Assembly (NCBI RefSeq): GCF_037038585.1
Contig: NC_092559.1
Location: 24,166,488 to 24,230,487, forward strand
Direction: 5' to 3'
Source: Patagioenas fasciata
Lineage: Eukaryota > Chordata > Aves > Columbiformes > Columbidae
DNA: 64,000 nt
Below, one piece after another: positions 51,000-63,931 of this stretch. The position numbers and the translations under genes were made by a program. The notes under the pieces are model-generated. The model did no database searches. It saw only the letters and a program-made list of their open reading frames with translations, and was not told the DNA's origin. How positions within the stretch are numbered: position 1 is the stretch's first letter; each line of letters opens with the position of its first letter.

Positions 51000-52910
51000 T
51001 GTCATAAATTTATTCCTCAAAGTTTCTAACTCCATTTTGGCTGTCATATTTATTGGATATTGTTTTCCCTTACCGGATCGAAGTCCTGTTTCAGTTCTAT
51101 CAGTGTAGTATTTGATTTATCGAAACATTGGCTGTTAATACTAGTGGAAATACAGCATTCGAAATTTCCTTGGAGATTTCTCACTTGAAGCAAGCAGATC
51201 TGCACCGTCCAAGCAGCTTCTTGTAGGACATGCAACTAAACAGAATTCTCAGAAAACGTTATTTGAGCTTACAATTTACTTAACAAATCTTGACCCAAGA
51301 GAGGTATAGGGCTTTCCGGCAAATACAAGAATTCATATGGTACAACTTTGTTCCAAATTTAACATTCCATTGGTCTCAAAAAACGGCCTTTCTTTCATTC
51401 TCTCCCACGACCTCAAAAACTAGCACGGTGAATTTACTAAGAAGTCTCTTCCAACTAGTTACCACACAATAAGTCTATTAAAATAAAATTTTGGTTTAAT
51501 TTCCCAGCTTCATTAGAACTATGGATCCACTGGCTTAATTTACATTTAAAATTTACAGATGTCAAAAAACAGTGTATTAAACATCAATCCATTATTCAAT
51601 TTTCCTAGATCCAAATCAGTTCATATTCTAGCAACTTTTAAATGCAACTTCATACAATACCAAGTTCACATCCATCATAGCATTTAGGTGTTTTGGTTTT
51701 TTTGTTGTTTGTTTTATTTTGTTTTGTTTTTTTCAATGCGAATTAGAGTTTAACAACTTAAATTCTTTTCTGGTCTCAAAATTACTAGATAAAAATATAA
51801 GCAATTACTCTAATGCGTAAGGATGCATCCTAAGGGAGAGCAAGGTGGAATTTTAGCAGTGGAACCGGTTCCCATTTTGTAATTATCTCCCCAAACAAAA
51901 TTATTTTGGTACCAAACATAAATATGCAAATTAAAATACTGAGCTCAGATATGAAAATCAAAGACCAAGTTCAAATATGCAGATAGATCACAGTTACACT
52001 TATTCGAGACAATATTTCAGTTTTTGCATAGTACCTTTGGACTGGTTACTGCTCAGCCAGGCAGAGGTACCGCTGGGTATCCCTGAAAAAACAGGTCAGT
52101 GCCTGCTGGAGCCCCATCGGCACCTGCCCCCCCGCCCCCGCAGCAAGCTGGACTGGGCAAGGCTTTTAATAGTGTCTCATCTGGGGTGCTACAACTGTTA
52201 TCCCAAAACCAGGATTCTTTACATGATGTGCATACAAAAGAGCCAAATACAGCACATCGAGATGAGACACAGCCTATCACAGAGTTGCACAAGTCTGGAT
52301 ATTGGAATAAAGCTAGAATGCTAGAAAGAAAAGTAACAGCTACTACACACAAAATTTTACCATCACATTCACACAGTAAAGAACTAAATTACTCATGATC
52401 TTCTGTAATATCACAAAATGCACATTTTGAGTCCATGAATTCTCATGGACTATAAACTTACTGTACCATGTAACAGACAAAGACCTATTAAACTGTAATA
52501 TGCTTAAACAGATACCTACAAAGAAAACAGGTTAATAAGGAAAGCATCTTGCAGACTTCAAGTTTTCTGACCTGTGCGTTGTCAGTTAATTCTCAGCTTG
52601 TTCAAGTTCAAACCGTTCTGCCTGTAAAACTGTCTGAAATGGTTTAATGATCTCTTGTAGAGATTTATTTTGTCCTGCTCTTCTCACCTTAAAAACAACA
52701 TTAATTGCAACAAGGTGTTATACTTCAAGATTCTGTTCTCTGGACACTTTTCCCAATAATTTAACTTATACCACAGCCACCATTAATTACAATATTTCAC
52801 AAGATCTTCCTTCCTCATATTTCCAAGTGCTTTCCTATGTTTTAAAACACCTCCCAATACCAATTTCTTAGGAACACGACTGAAAACAGTCATTCCTGAC
52901 CCCATCTCGA
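51000..52910 (-). pseudogene. Gamma-like ERV debris within the alpha/beta-like ERV
   Basis: At 52910-52660 the minus strand resembles the gamma-like matrix at 10923-11123 (KYCN, a stop, then WWLWYKLNYWEKCPENRILK). At about 51330-51280 it reads EFLYLPESPIPLLGQDLLSK, like the end of gammaretroviral protease. So a degraded class I gag-pro element appears to be inserted here in the same orientation. Its edges are not defined. Confidence 0.55.
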
Positions 52911-53049
52911 AAGTAAAAACCATGAGAAGAGGGAGGGGGGGCGGGGAAAGCACAGGGCTGCTTGCAGCATGAGTGGGAAAAGTGGGGAGAAAGTTTTACG
53001 ATGTACTTATACCACAAAGAAACAATTCTAACAACAATCAGTAAAACAA

Positions 53050-54594
53050 TTAACTCACATTCCTGACAAACTGCTTGATTTTCAGAGAGGCAATACACAG
53101 AAGCACGTAATATGTACTGTAAAACTCGCAGATAACACCTTGATAGCAAACAGTAGCGTTCTCTATTGCTAATTTCAACACCAGCGCTTCCTTAGCTTCT
53201 AAGTTTTCAACTTGCTTATTGATGGCCTCTTGAAGATGGTCAATAAATTGCATGTAATTCTCATTGGGATCCTGATAACAGTTGTAAATTATTTGGCTGC
53301 TTTGTTGGTTTCAGGCACCTCTATCATAGCTTGATATGCAAGGTCTGTTGACTGCCTCAGGATTTCAGAAACTAATAGTGCCTGTAAATTGTGGTGTGTC
53401 AATTAGTGTCTGTTCCAAGAGTTGTGGAATACCCGCCCCTTTCAAGGAGTCCCCATCATTCCATCCTGAATGATCTATAGCAATTACATTGCATAGGTCA
53501 AATTTTGCTTGAGTCTTTCATGGTTTTTATCTGATCTCGGGGCAACATGTACACATACTGCTTTTCCTTTTAACGTTTCAAGAAAATGCTGCAAACCCTC
53601 ATCTTCATCCAAGTCATCAAATAATGTGGACTTGAACAGTGCTGCAGAATCATTAGTAACAGAGGGGTTTGGAACAGTACACATTCTCACCAATACTTTC
53701 TAGCATCATAATTATTCGTATTACCTGAGTCCCCAGGAGCACCCCCTTTCCTGTCACAATCAGCATGACTGCATTGCCGACTGTTGGATTCACTCGCTAT
53801 TAGCTGATCTAATTTGTCACACAGTTCTTTTGTGCATTTTTTATGCAGTGACTCCTGCTCTCTCATCGAAGTTGGAGGGTTACAAGGCAGTAAAGGCAGA
53901 TACAAATTGGTAAAAGGACTGAGAGTACACTTGTTGACGACCTTAGCATTCTCAGCTTTCACAGGTTCTTTGGGCAAGTTGTCTGACTCCAGTCCTCTGG
54001 ACTTGTTTTTCTCACCAGGGTTGAGCAATGGTACAGGAGGCCACCCGCTCGGCATTTTTCCTCCCCCCGCCCCAGACTGCTGAGCTATCGGGGGTGCCAA
54101 AGCTACAGCAGGGGATGGAATAGGGAGGGTATCAAAGACACGAACCGGGTAAACTTCATAGCGACTTTCAGGATACTTATCAGGCTGCAACGCTGCAAAA
54201 ATTCTGGCAGCAGCAGACTGTTCAGCCTTAAGATCTTTTAAGGTGGTAATTATAAGCTTCCATGTAGTTGCTAATGATTTAGCTTCTTTATCTCCATTGC
54301 TGAATTTATCCCATAATTTCTGCCCTATATCGTCCCAAAGTTCAATTTAAGTTTTGAGTCACTAATGCTCATAACAGTCTTTTCAGGTTTTAATTGCTTC
54401 AGTGTAGTAATCATCAGTTTCCAGGAGGTTACAAGGCCGAGAATATCTTTTTCACTGCGACTAATTGCCTTCCACAACACAGTTCCCACTTTTTCCCAAG
54501 TCTCTGTTTGAAAAACTCCTAACAGATCAGCAGGAAACTCATTGCCTCTGCACCAGATTAATAGTCTTTTGAGGTTACTCTCCTCATACTTCAC
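53050..54594 (-). pseudogene. gag: gag of the alpha/beta-like ERV
   Basis: 54594-54325 is the matrix start (MKYEESNLKRLLIWCRGNEF). 54190-53687 is a Pro-rich middle part with a Leu-rich helix (TKELCDKLDQLIASES). 53693-53484 follows in another frame. Near 53280-53150 is the capsid major-homology-region word NENYMQFIDHLQEAI, then a helix ending LAIENATV. At least three frame changes. The matrix duplicates the fragment at 19050-19387. Confidence 0.78.
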
Positions 54595-54782
54595 CCCTCT
54601 CTTAGAGAGAATATGGGGGGGAACCGCAGTATTTCTTCTTCTTTAAAAATATTCCACCCCATCTCCTCTCGCCCCCAGCTGTTCACCTCTTTGGGTGTCT
54701 GTTGCAACAATATCAGATCCTTTATCCCTCCTCTGTTGCTTCTGTAGCGATCAGTCAGGAGTCATGCAGCCCGCAGACTACT

Positions 54783-55397
54783 GTCTGCCGGTTGCTGAAA
54801 TCTTAAGCTGTTTGTTGTAAAGTTCTGCTCATATTCCTCAAACTTGTATCTACTTAATGAAAACAAAAGAAGCTACAGACCATCATGGACACCTGCAAGA
54901 TAAGGCCTGTTTTGCAGTTTTTGCTGGGAAGAAATAAGATTCATTCAGACAAAATAACACCTTCAAGGCTGACACGAAGCGGCTATGGACTAGAAACAAC
55001 GTCTTCAGCTAAACAATACAAAAGCCTCTCTGAACTCCTTGAAAGGATCCAACAAGAAGCAAAAAGATCCCAGATTCAAATATTGCTATTGGAGTGAATC
55101 ATGGTGTGAGGGGCAGGTAAATAGTCTGTAAGGGTATAATTACCCAGGGATTTCAATGCTTGTCTGGGACCTCTGCGAAGGCACCCAGCTCGAGCCAACC
55201 CTGCTGCTGTACTACTCCATTAAATTATTTATTTATGCAAACTTTGACGCCTGAGAGCTTGCTTCAAGTCACACTTTAAGTGATCTAAACACTGCTCTGT
55301 GGCAAACAGGACCCTACATCACTCATCCATGACACTACTAAGAAGAAAAGATTCTAATTGCATGGAAAATTACCTTAATTTCAGCTAACCCAGCACA
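54783..55397. other. Unassigned, with an LTR scrap at the end
   Basis: No gene recognised. The last 75 bases (55320-55397, GATTCTAATTGCATGGAAAA...AACCCAGCACA) match the end of the solo LTR at 48080-48413 in the same orientation. Confidence 0.4.
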
Positions 55398-57729
55398 ATG
55401 GTCTTCACCATGGGCTGCAGGGGAATTTCTGCTCTGGCACCTGGGGCACCTCCCCCCCCTCCTTCTTCACTGACTGCAGGGTTGTTTTTCTCACATATTC
55501 TCACTCCTTTCTCCCAGCAGTTTTTACCCTTAAATGTTATCACAGAGGTGCTACCACCACTGCTGATCGACTCAGCTTTGGCCAGCAGAGGGTCCATCTT
55601 GGAGCTGGCTGGCACTGGCTGTGTCGAACATGAGGGAAGCTTCTGGTATCTTCTCACAGAAGCCACACCTACAGCCTCCTCACTAGTAAAACCTTGCCAT
55701 GCAAACTCACTACACTCATTAGGAAAGAAAACAAACAGACATGTCAAACAAGGGCTCAATGCCCTTTGCATGGACTCCTCTAACGTGAACTCACTAATTC
55801 GTCACTTCATCAACTCACAAAGCTTCTAACTCACAAGTTCCTTAATCCCGAACTCACATCTCCTAACTTTGGTGCCCATAAGCACCCCAGGCAGGCACCC
55901 ATGTGTGCAGGGAGAGGCACAAAGGGCTTCAAGTGGGTGCTGCCTGGGGGCTGCAGGGCTGCCAGAGGAAGAGGCTGTCGGATGGGGCAGGGATTTTGGG
56001 GTAGCAAGCACACAGTGCCCTGGGCAAGTGTCAGGGCTTGTCCACCATTCTCTTCCTCTTGCAGGGTGCCCCTACCTGCCCTTCCCCAGTCTTCCTCTCT
56101 CTCCTTTCCTGCTGGGCTCTGGGGCTGCTCTCAGGCCTTCCAGCTCCTGAGGAGTGCATAGACCAGAACCTGTCCAGTGTATGCCCCAACTGGCTGAGGT
56201 GTCTGGTGGTTCAGCTTTTGATCAAAAGCCACCCCTCCACTCTCATCCTCATCCCCACATCCTCATTCTCACCACTGCACCCTCATCCTGCACCCTCACC
56301 CCTGAATCCTCAGGACTCGTTCTCAACCTCACCCTCCCCAAACGCTTGCTGTGGCTGTCACCAGTAGCATGAGTGAGTCCCCACCTCAGCGCTTCCCTTG
56401 AAAACCACTTCTCCAAACGGTCTATGAAGTTAAAGCCTCGAGAGCCCAGTGGGAGCAGGAGGATGAGGCTGGGAACCCTGGCAGGGGAGTTCACAGGGGA
56501 TGAAGGGCTACTGAGAATCATGGGATCTTGGCATGGGGTAATGCTCATATAGGGGATCAGTCAGCCACTCTCCGGATGGAGAAGGAGTGTCTGTTGCAGG
56601 GGTTCTTGCAGCAGCTCCAGCAGGGTCAGATGAGACTCCCCGAAACACTCCGTGTTCAGCTCTTGTCCGGCTGTTGGCCATGCTCCAGTGCAGGCATGAT
56701 CCATCATTACTGCTTGTCTCAGCTACATGGGAAACAGAACTTACATGTCTTAACTTCATGCAGAAGACTGTCCTACATGACCAATTCTGCAATGACTGTT
56801 CCTAGCAACTGTTTACAAATGTCTCAACACTGAACATCTCAGTGCCCGGTGTCTCAGTGCTCAATATCTGTCTCAATCCAGCTGTTGTCTCACCTAAGCA
56901 GATGGAGCTGGAGAGTTCCCAGGTCACCCAGGGACTCCATGGCTGGTTGGCACCATCACACTGCATTGATGACAGAAGAATAAATCTGATTTTTCAAGGA
57001 TGTAACTTCACTTATAAATGAAGTCACGTAGTTCCTGCCCCCTCTGCTATGTCTGCATGGTCATCACTCCCACCAGCCCCCTGGTCAGGACCACACACCC
57101 TGCTCTGCTCCTCTGCCTCTCTCCTTGGCCCAGCTCTGGCTGCAGCCTTGTCAAGCATGGACCATCATGCTGTGAGGATGGAGGAGCTCCTCAGCCAGGT
57201 CCCCAGACATTCCTGGGACTGACCGGGAGCCGGGACACCCTCCCACAAAGCCAGGCAGTAGCCATTTTGGCAGCAAGCTTCCACTCCTGAGGATAATGGG
57301 CAGGCTTAGCATCACTCTCCTCACCCTGACCACAGTCTCCCTCAGTGTTGCATTGCAACCATAGGTAAGCTTTGGTGCCAGGTCTGGGCTGACACATTGC
57401 ATGGAGGCAGACAGCAGGGACGTAGCTCCCAGGGGTGCCTGCTCCTGCTGCCCTGCCTGCAGGACAGGTGCTTTTCCTTTCCCAGCCTTCCTGTGATGTC
57501 CCCAGAGCTCCACAGCCTTCCCTGTGGTGTCCTTGATGCTCCCCCATCACCAACCCCAGATTTGTATGGCTGGTGGCTCCTCCCAACTTCTGGATCTTGT
57601 CTGAGCAGGTTCTGCCCACGATGAGGTGAGGTAGAGCTGGATGCAGGCTCAGTTGGGCTCATCCCCCCATACCCTGCATATCCCATGCCCATCCAATGCT
57701 GTATCCCTAGTCCCAGTGAGGCAGGAAGC
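55398..57729. other. Unassigned, possible GBA2 intronic DNA
   Basis: 2.3 kb without a recognised transposon, richer in C and G than the flanks. Several open frames of 90-143 codons exist on both strands (for example 55398-55829 and 57151-57513), none with a domain I know. It lies on the GBA2 side and may be old intron. Confidence 0.4.
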
Positions 57730-58562
57730 TAATGGATGATCACAAGTGGTGTTTCCCAGGGCTCAGTGTTGGGGCCAGTTCTGTTTATATCTTTATCAGT
57801 GATATGGACAACGGATTGAGTGCACCCTCAGTAAATTTGCAGATGACACCAAGTTGAGTGGGAGTGCTGAACTGGTTGAGGATAGGAAGGCTCTACAGAA
57901 GGATCTGGACCAGCTAGATCATTGGGCTGAGAGTGACTGTATGAGGTTCAACAAGGCCAAGTGCCGGGTCCTGCACTTGGGTCACAACAACCCCATACAA
58001 TGCTACAGGTTTGAGGAAGAGTGTCTGGAAAGCTACCTGTCAGAAAAGGATCTGAGGGTGTTGATTGACAGCCAGCTGAACATGAACCAGCAGTGTGCTC
58101 AGGTGGCCAAAAAGACCAACAGCATCCTGGATTGTATCAGGTATAGTGCAGCTAGCAGGACTAGGGAAGTGATTGTCCCTCTGTATTCAGTGCTGGTGAG
58201 GCCCCACCTTGAATATTGTGTTCTATTTTGGGCCCCTCACTACAGGAAAGACATTGAGGTGCTAGAGAGAGTTCAGAGAAGGGCAATGAAGCTGGTGAGG
58301 GGTCTAGAGAAAATGTCTTATGAGGAGCGGCTGAGGGAACTGGGGCTGTTTAGTCTGGAGAAAAGGAGGCTGAGGGGAGACCTTATTGCTCTCTGCAACT
58401 ATCTGAAAGGAGGTTGTAGCATGGAGGGTGTTGGTCTCTTCTCCCAAGTAGCAAGTGATAGGTTGAGAGGAAATGGCCTCAAGTTGTGCCAGGGGAGGTT
58501 CAGGTTGGATATTAGGAAAAATTTCTTTAAGAAAGGGGTTGTGAAGCACTGGAACAGGCTTC
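57730..58562 (+). mobile_element. CR1 fragment, RT end and C-terminal region
   Basis: A 242-codon open frame (57854-58582) follows a damaged [10 protein letters not shown] motif: [80 protein letters not shown] and [13 protein letters not shown]. It ends just before the usual 3' tail at 58562; what follows is not CR1. Confidence 0.9.
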
Positions 58563-58783
58563 CGTTTAGCCAGCACTGCTGATAAATAATTGATAAACTG
58601 ATAAATAATTATGCTATATCCTGGAACCTGTGCAATTAGTTGAGTCGTGTTTAACATATATCTTGAGATTGTTAGATAAAGTGTCCTTTAGTTGAACTTT
58701 GCTCATTATAAGCTCATTACAATACTAAAAATCACACCCCAAGGAGGAAAAACACAGACTGCTTTTCCCAACATACTCTTCAT

Positions 58784-59261
58784 TCACATCACAGGGACTT
58801 TATCCCCCTCCACAGTGTGTGGAGGCTTCAACTGGGCAGGATCAGCTCGATTGGTAGATCCCTTGGTGTTAACCAACCAAGTGACTTTCGCCAAATTTGA
58901 ATCCCAATTTCTAAAAGTTCCACCACCCATTGCTCTTAGTGTAGTTTTTAACAGTCCATTGTACTGTTTGATTTTTCCAGCAGCTGGTACATGGTAGGGG
59001 TTGTGATATATCCACTGAATGCCGTGCTCTTTGGCCCAAGTGTCTATGAGTTTGTTCCAGAAATGAGTTCTGTTGTCTGACTCAGTTCTCTTTGGGGTGC
59101 CATATTGCCATAGGACATGCTTTTCAAGGCCCAGGATGGTGTTCTGGGCAGTGGCATGGGGCGCGGTGTATGTTTCCAGCCATCTAGTGGTTGCTTCCAC
59201 CATCATAAGCACATAACGCTTGCCATGTCGGGTTTGTGGGAGTGTAATACAGTCAATCTGC
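58784..59261 (-). pseudogene. pol: ERVL integrase core
   Basis: AWQID-C-ITLPQ (first Asp) near 59255, then MLMMVEATTRWLETYTAPHA, TILGLEKHVLWQYGTPKRTE, SDNRTHF (second Asp), and AAGKIKQYNGLLKTTLRAMG. In that last block the catalytic Glu of the family (KIE) is Lys, so the enzyme would be inactive. 142 codons are open. Confidence 0.85.
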
Positions 59262-59266
59262 CAGGC

Positions 59267-60102
59267 TGTGGCAGTTACACATTCCCCTGAGATTCAGAGC
59301 CTTCAATGGGGCAGCTGATGGCTCTTTTAGCACCTTTTGTGCCCCACTGTGCCTGCCTCCACATACACACCTAGGGTGGCACAAAGGTGCTGATAGTCAC
59401 ATCCTCCCCTACTCCGGGGCAGGGTGACTTCACTTCCACCAGCTGGTGGGACAGGAGGGGTGGGACTCTCTGTCAATTGACAGGCTCCTTAATGGGACCC
59501 TGAGTCAATTGACAGGGTTGTTAGCAGAGGAAGTGCCCAGAGTAGCTGCAAAGCTTCTGGACTATGTTGTAATGCCCACAGCCAGATCTGACCAGACTAT
59601 AAAAATGGGGTTCCCACCAAAGGCCCCTTTTGGAGTGGTCTTCTCGGAGCAGTGGGTCTGTGAACTAGAGCCCTCTCCTTAGACTGGAACACTGTTTAAG
59701 GAGACTTCCCAGGACTGAGAGTACCTCACCTCATTGTTTGGGTGAGTGGTTATTTACTGGGTTTATCCTTGAATGAGTCTTTGCCTAACCAGGCAAGTGA
59801 GAGTCCTCACCTAGCCCAGGCAAGTGATTATTTCTTGTGGGTACTCTTGAGTCAGAGGGCTCTGGTTTTGTTTCTTGTGAGTGTGTGCATGCATGCTATG
59901 GATCCTCATTATTCTTATTTTGCTGTACCCCAATAATCTACTCAACTGATATCCGAACCTGTATTTTACGTTGTCGGAGTGCTAACTAATTGTATAAACC
60001 CTGTTTCTGGTTAGCTGATTGGTTGCACTTTTCCGGCTAGAATAAAGTCTGTTTTGGAACTTGTTCCCTGCCTAAAACTGATTTTGGGGTGCCTCTGTGA
60101 CA
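59267..60102 (+). mobile_element. Solo LTR (836 bp) in ERVL integrase
   Basis: Starts TGTGGCAGTTACACATTCC and ends CCTCTGTGACA. Perfect 5-bp duplication CAGGC (59262-59266 and 60103-60107). The ERVL frame reads GEA-WQID across the empty site. TATA-like GACTATAAAAATGGGG near 59597 and AATAAAG near 60041. The end GGGGTGCCTCTGTGACA relates it to the LTR at 5277-6319. Its R contains a small hairpin (TTGCCTAACCAGGCAA) and a repeated CAGGCAAGTGA, but no long array. Confidence 0.92.
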
Positions 60103-60599
60103 CAGGCTTCCCCATATTTATACTTCAGCCATTGCCCCCGAACCACATAGGCTTTAACTGCTTGGCTTGCTTGATTGTAGAGCATGTTTCACAATTGTGA
60201 ATAATCTGCACAATAGTGTCCATGGTCATTCTACCCCTCAATCATGAGCCTACCTATATATTGTGTCTCTTCCCTGATGACCTGAGGCATCATGGGCCCA
60301 CTGAGCTATGAATAATTAACCTTTGTGTTGCCAGTCCAGATCTACCTGAGACACCTTAATCTTGGCAACTCAATCCATCTGATGGTTGTTTTGATGTTGT
60401 TCAGTGAACCGACTTCTAGGCACATGGCTGTCTATGTGGTACACTTTTACAGGCAGGTTCTCTAGCCGGGCAGCAATATCTCACCACAATTCAGCAGCCC
60501 AGATGAGTTTGCCTCTGCGCTGTCAGTTGTTCCTCTTCCATTGCTGCAACCACCTCCACAGGACATTTGCCCCCATCCATGAATCAGCATAGAGATAAA

Positions 60600-62200
60600 G
60601 CACTGGCCACTTTACTCATTCAGCAATGCCCAAAGCCAGCTGTATTGCTTTTACCTCTGCAAACTGACTCGATTCACCTTGTCCCTTAGTGGCCTCTGCA
60701 ACTTGCCGCATGAGACTCCACACAGCAGATTTCCACATCTGATGCTTTCCCACAATAAGACATGACCCATCAGTAAACAAGGCATAACGCTACTCATCCT
60801 CGAGTAGCTTATTATATGATGGGGCCTCTTCAGCACATGTCACCTTCCCTTCTGGCAATACTCCAAAATCCTTACCCTCTGGCCAGTCCATGATCACCTC
60901 TAAGATCCCCGGGTGATCAAGGTTCCCCATTTAAGCCCATTGCGTGATCAATGAAACTCACTTACTCCATGTGGCGTCAGTTGCATGATGAGTAGAGGAG
61001 ACTTTTCCTGTGAACATCCAGCCCTATACTGGCAATCGAGGTGCCAGGAGGAGCTGTGCTTCAGTGCCAATCACTTCATAAGCAGCTCGAACCCCTTTGC
61101 ATGCTGCTAACATCTCCTTTTCAGTTGGAGTGTAGCGGGCCTTGGAACCTCTGTATCCCTCCGACTCCAAAATCCCAGGGGTCAACCTCGAGTCTCCTCT
61201 GGTGCTTTCTGCCAAAGGCTCCAGGTGGGGCCATTCTCCCCAGCTGCAGTGTAGAGCACATTTTTAACATTTTGTCCTGCCCGAACTGGCCCAAGAGCCA
61301 TGGCATGGGCTATCTCCCGCTTAATTTGTTCAAAGGTCTGCTGCTGCTTAGGGCCCTACTCAAAGCCATTCTTCTTCCAGGTTACCTGATAGAGAGGGCT
61401 TATGATCTGACTGTATTTTGGAATGTGCGTTTTCCAAAATCCCACAACCCCCATGAAAGTCTGTGTTTCCTTTTTACTAGTCGGTGCAGAAATAGAAGCT
61501 ATTTTGTTGACCATATCCATTGGAATTTGATGACGTCCGTACTGCCATCTTACTCCTAAAAACTGGATCTCCCATGCAGGTCACTTGACCTTACTTTGTT
61601 TTATAGCAAAACCAGCTTGCAGGAGAATCTGAATTATCCTCTCACCTTTCTCAAAAACCTCTGCTGCTGTGTCACCCCACATGATGATGTCATCAATGTA
61701 CTGCAGGTGTTCCGGAGCTTTGCCCTGCTCCAGTGCAGCCTGGATCAGTTCATGGCAAATGGTGAAGTTGTGCTTCCACCCCTGGGGCAGTCGAATCCAG
61801 GTGTACCGGATGCCTCTCCAGGTGAAGGCAAACTGTGGCCTGCACTCTGCTGCCAGAGGAATAGAGAAAAATGCATTAACAGTGTCAATTGTAGCATACC
61901 ATTTGACTGCCTTCGACTCCATATTGTAGCTCTAGCATGTCCAGCACAGCAGCACTCAATGGTGGCATGACTTCATTCAGGCCACTATAGTCCACTGTTA
62001 GTCTCTACTCTCCACTGGGCTTCCTCACTGTCCATATGGGACTGTTAAAGGGTGAGTGAGTCTTACTGATCACTCTTTGGCTCTCCAGTTGACGAATCAG
62101 GTTATGGACAGGAATCAAAGAATCTCGGTCAGTGCTATATTGCTGCCAGTGCACTGTCATGGTAGCAATTGGCACCCGCTGGTCATCAACCTTCAGCAAT
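60600..62200 (-). pseudogene. pol: ERVL reverse transcriptase and RNase H region
   Basis: RT N-terminus: [20 protein letters not shown] and PIWTVRKPSGE (62199-62005). Core: VKWYATIDTVNAFFSIPLAA, RYTWIRLPQGWKHN and LQYIDDIIMWGD (YIDD about 61690) in 113 open codons (61922-61581). Then KARYTPTEKEMLAACKGVRA (61215-61024), the connection/RNase H side. YIDD is the class III form of the catalytic motif. Several stops. Confidence 0.85.
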
Positions 62201-62201
62201 C

Positions 62202-62640
62202 CTACAACAGAAGGGTCCTCTGAGAGAGGCCAGGCAAGGTAGACAGCTGTCTAATGTCCTCTGTCTCCACAGAGGCTATGCTAAAAACCCACCTGTACCC
62301 CTTCAGGTTCTTAAAATACACTCTTCTGAGGTAGTCTATACCAAGAATGCATGGAACATCTGGGCCAGTCACAATGGGGTGCTTTTGCCAGTCCTTTCCA
62401 GTCATGCTCACCTCAGCATCTCATACAGTTAGCTGTTGGTATCCCCCAGTCACCCCAGAAATGCTGATGGGTTCTATCCCTTCATAGTTTGATGGAATCA
62501 GAGTACATTGGGCCCCGGTGTCCACCAGAGCCCTGTACTCCTGTGGTTCTGATGTTCCAGGCCACTGAATCCACACAGTCCAATAAACTCTGTTATCACT
62601 CTCCTCCACTTGGCTGGAGGCCGCGTCCCCTAGTCCCAGT
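62202..62640 (-). pseudogene. pro: ERVL protease
   Basis: Reads [38 protein letters not shown] (catalytic Asp near 62520), [15 protein letters not shown], then a stop, MSMTGKDWQKHPIV and CILGIDYLRR. Word-for-word related to the plus-strand copy at 17190-17500. Confidence 0.85.
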
Positions 62641-62675
62641 CATGGTACTCATTGCTTCCTCCTTGTAAGAATGAA

Positions 62676-63931
62676 TCAGAAGTGCCTTTCAAGAGGGTCA
62701 GAGGCAAGGTCAGCTCTTCTAGTCTGTCTGGGGAACTGCCTGCTGGAAACTGGGGCAGCATTTTTCCTGGCGTAATGTCCTCTTGTGGTTGTCTCCCCTT
62801 TTAACTCATGTACCCATGCCTCTAGGACTGAGGTAGGTTGTCCATCCCACCTCCTCACGTCCTCTACGTTGTCGCGCAGTAAAAACCACAGGGTGCCCCA
62901 TTTTGAATACCCTCTGTATTCTCTCTCTTAATTGGAGAAACGCTCATTCTGAGTAGCTGAAACCCAAGGCCATGCAGGTGGGGAGCGAAACTTGTCTTCA
63001 AAATGCTGGAACTCTTGGGACAATTTTTCAGCTAGCACATTGGGCAGTTTCTCCACAGACAAGATGGAAGCCTGTAGGGAGGAGGATAGACTTCCCTCAT
63101 ACTGCTGGAGCTGACCAGCCAACTGATACACCGTTTGTCCCTCGCCTTCTTTCCATGACATTACTGCCAATGAGCTGGCATGGGATGATGGTGTACTTCA
63201 CAGAAACCTCCACCACATGGGTTGCATGCACTGGATCTCATCGGTATCAGTGAGTGGATCGTCATTATTGGTGTTATTATAAATCACCTCCAGAACAGCT
63301 AGCTCCCTCAGGTACTGGATACCTTTCTCCATGGTGGTCCACTTGCCTGGGTGACAGGTAACATCTTCCTTGAAGGGATACCTTTCCTTCACACCTGACA
63401 GAAGTCACCTCCAGAGGCTGAGGGTTTGTGTCTTCCTTCCAATCGCCTTGTCAATGCCCTAGACAGGGATCCTAATTGCTTAGCTTCCCTGCCTTCTAAT
63501 TACATGCTACTTGCCCCATTATCCCTGCATCGGAGCAACCAAGCAACAACGTGTTCACCATCCCAGCAGTTGAAATCCTTTCACATATCTCGCAACTCAC
63601 CCAGGGATAGCAATTGGGTGACTATCTCTGGTTCTGCCTCCTCCTCCTTTTCCTGTTCTTGTGATGGGCCTGGGTCATCAATTTCCCTCACTAAGCAAAC
63701 TGATTTCTTTGTGTAGTTCTTCTTCTGGAGAGGACCAACAGGTTGGTTCTCTGATTCAGTTGCAGCACCTGCCACATGGGTCTGAGTAGCCACAGTGCCC
63801 GTTGCCTGGCTTTGAGTAGCCACAGTGCCTGTCACTGGCGTCTGAGCAGCCACAGCATCTGGCACAAGGGCAGGAGCAGACGCAGTGCCTGTGGGTTTGT
63901 TACCACCCCCTTTGCCCTGGGGGCACTGCAT
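62676..63931 (-). pseudogene. gag: ERVL gag
   Basis: 116 codons open at the start (63931-63581) with imperfect repeats of a Thr/Ala/Val/Gln motif (GTVATQ, about 63780-63850) and ending in LLSLGELRDM. After a stop come the CWDNGA-like region, GKWTTMEKGIQYLRELAVLE (63392-63198), WKEGEGQTVYQLAGQLQQYE (63170-62928) and a last piece to 62676. The order matches 15880-16500. More gag lies right of the window edge. Confidence 0.8.

Larger units (their letters stand above)
49015..54782 (-). mobile_element. Alpha/beta-like ERV, antisense, 5' LTR missing
   Basis: On the minus strand: leader and gag start (54782-54240), gag with the capsid region (to about 53050), gamma-like ERV debris (about 52910-51000), RNase H (50708-50382), env remnants (50200-49400), polypurine tract (49360-49350) and the 3' LTR (49347-49015). 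The leader ends at 54782 before the primer site and 5' LTR, which are present in the sister copy at 19047-20057. Most of pol is missing or unreadable. Confidence 0.78.

Noticed and set aside
55385..55829. Overlapping open frames of 128-143 codons on both strands
   Set aside because: No recognisable domain, no splice context I can defend, and equal openness on both strands suggests composition.
56041..56160. Possible GBA2 exon after a CTCTTGCAG acceptor with GGTGCCCCT, recalling the GCPLGG motif
   Set aside because: Translation departs from GBA2 after three residues in every frame; the acceptor alone is not enough.
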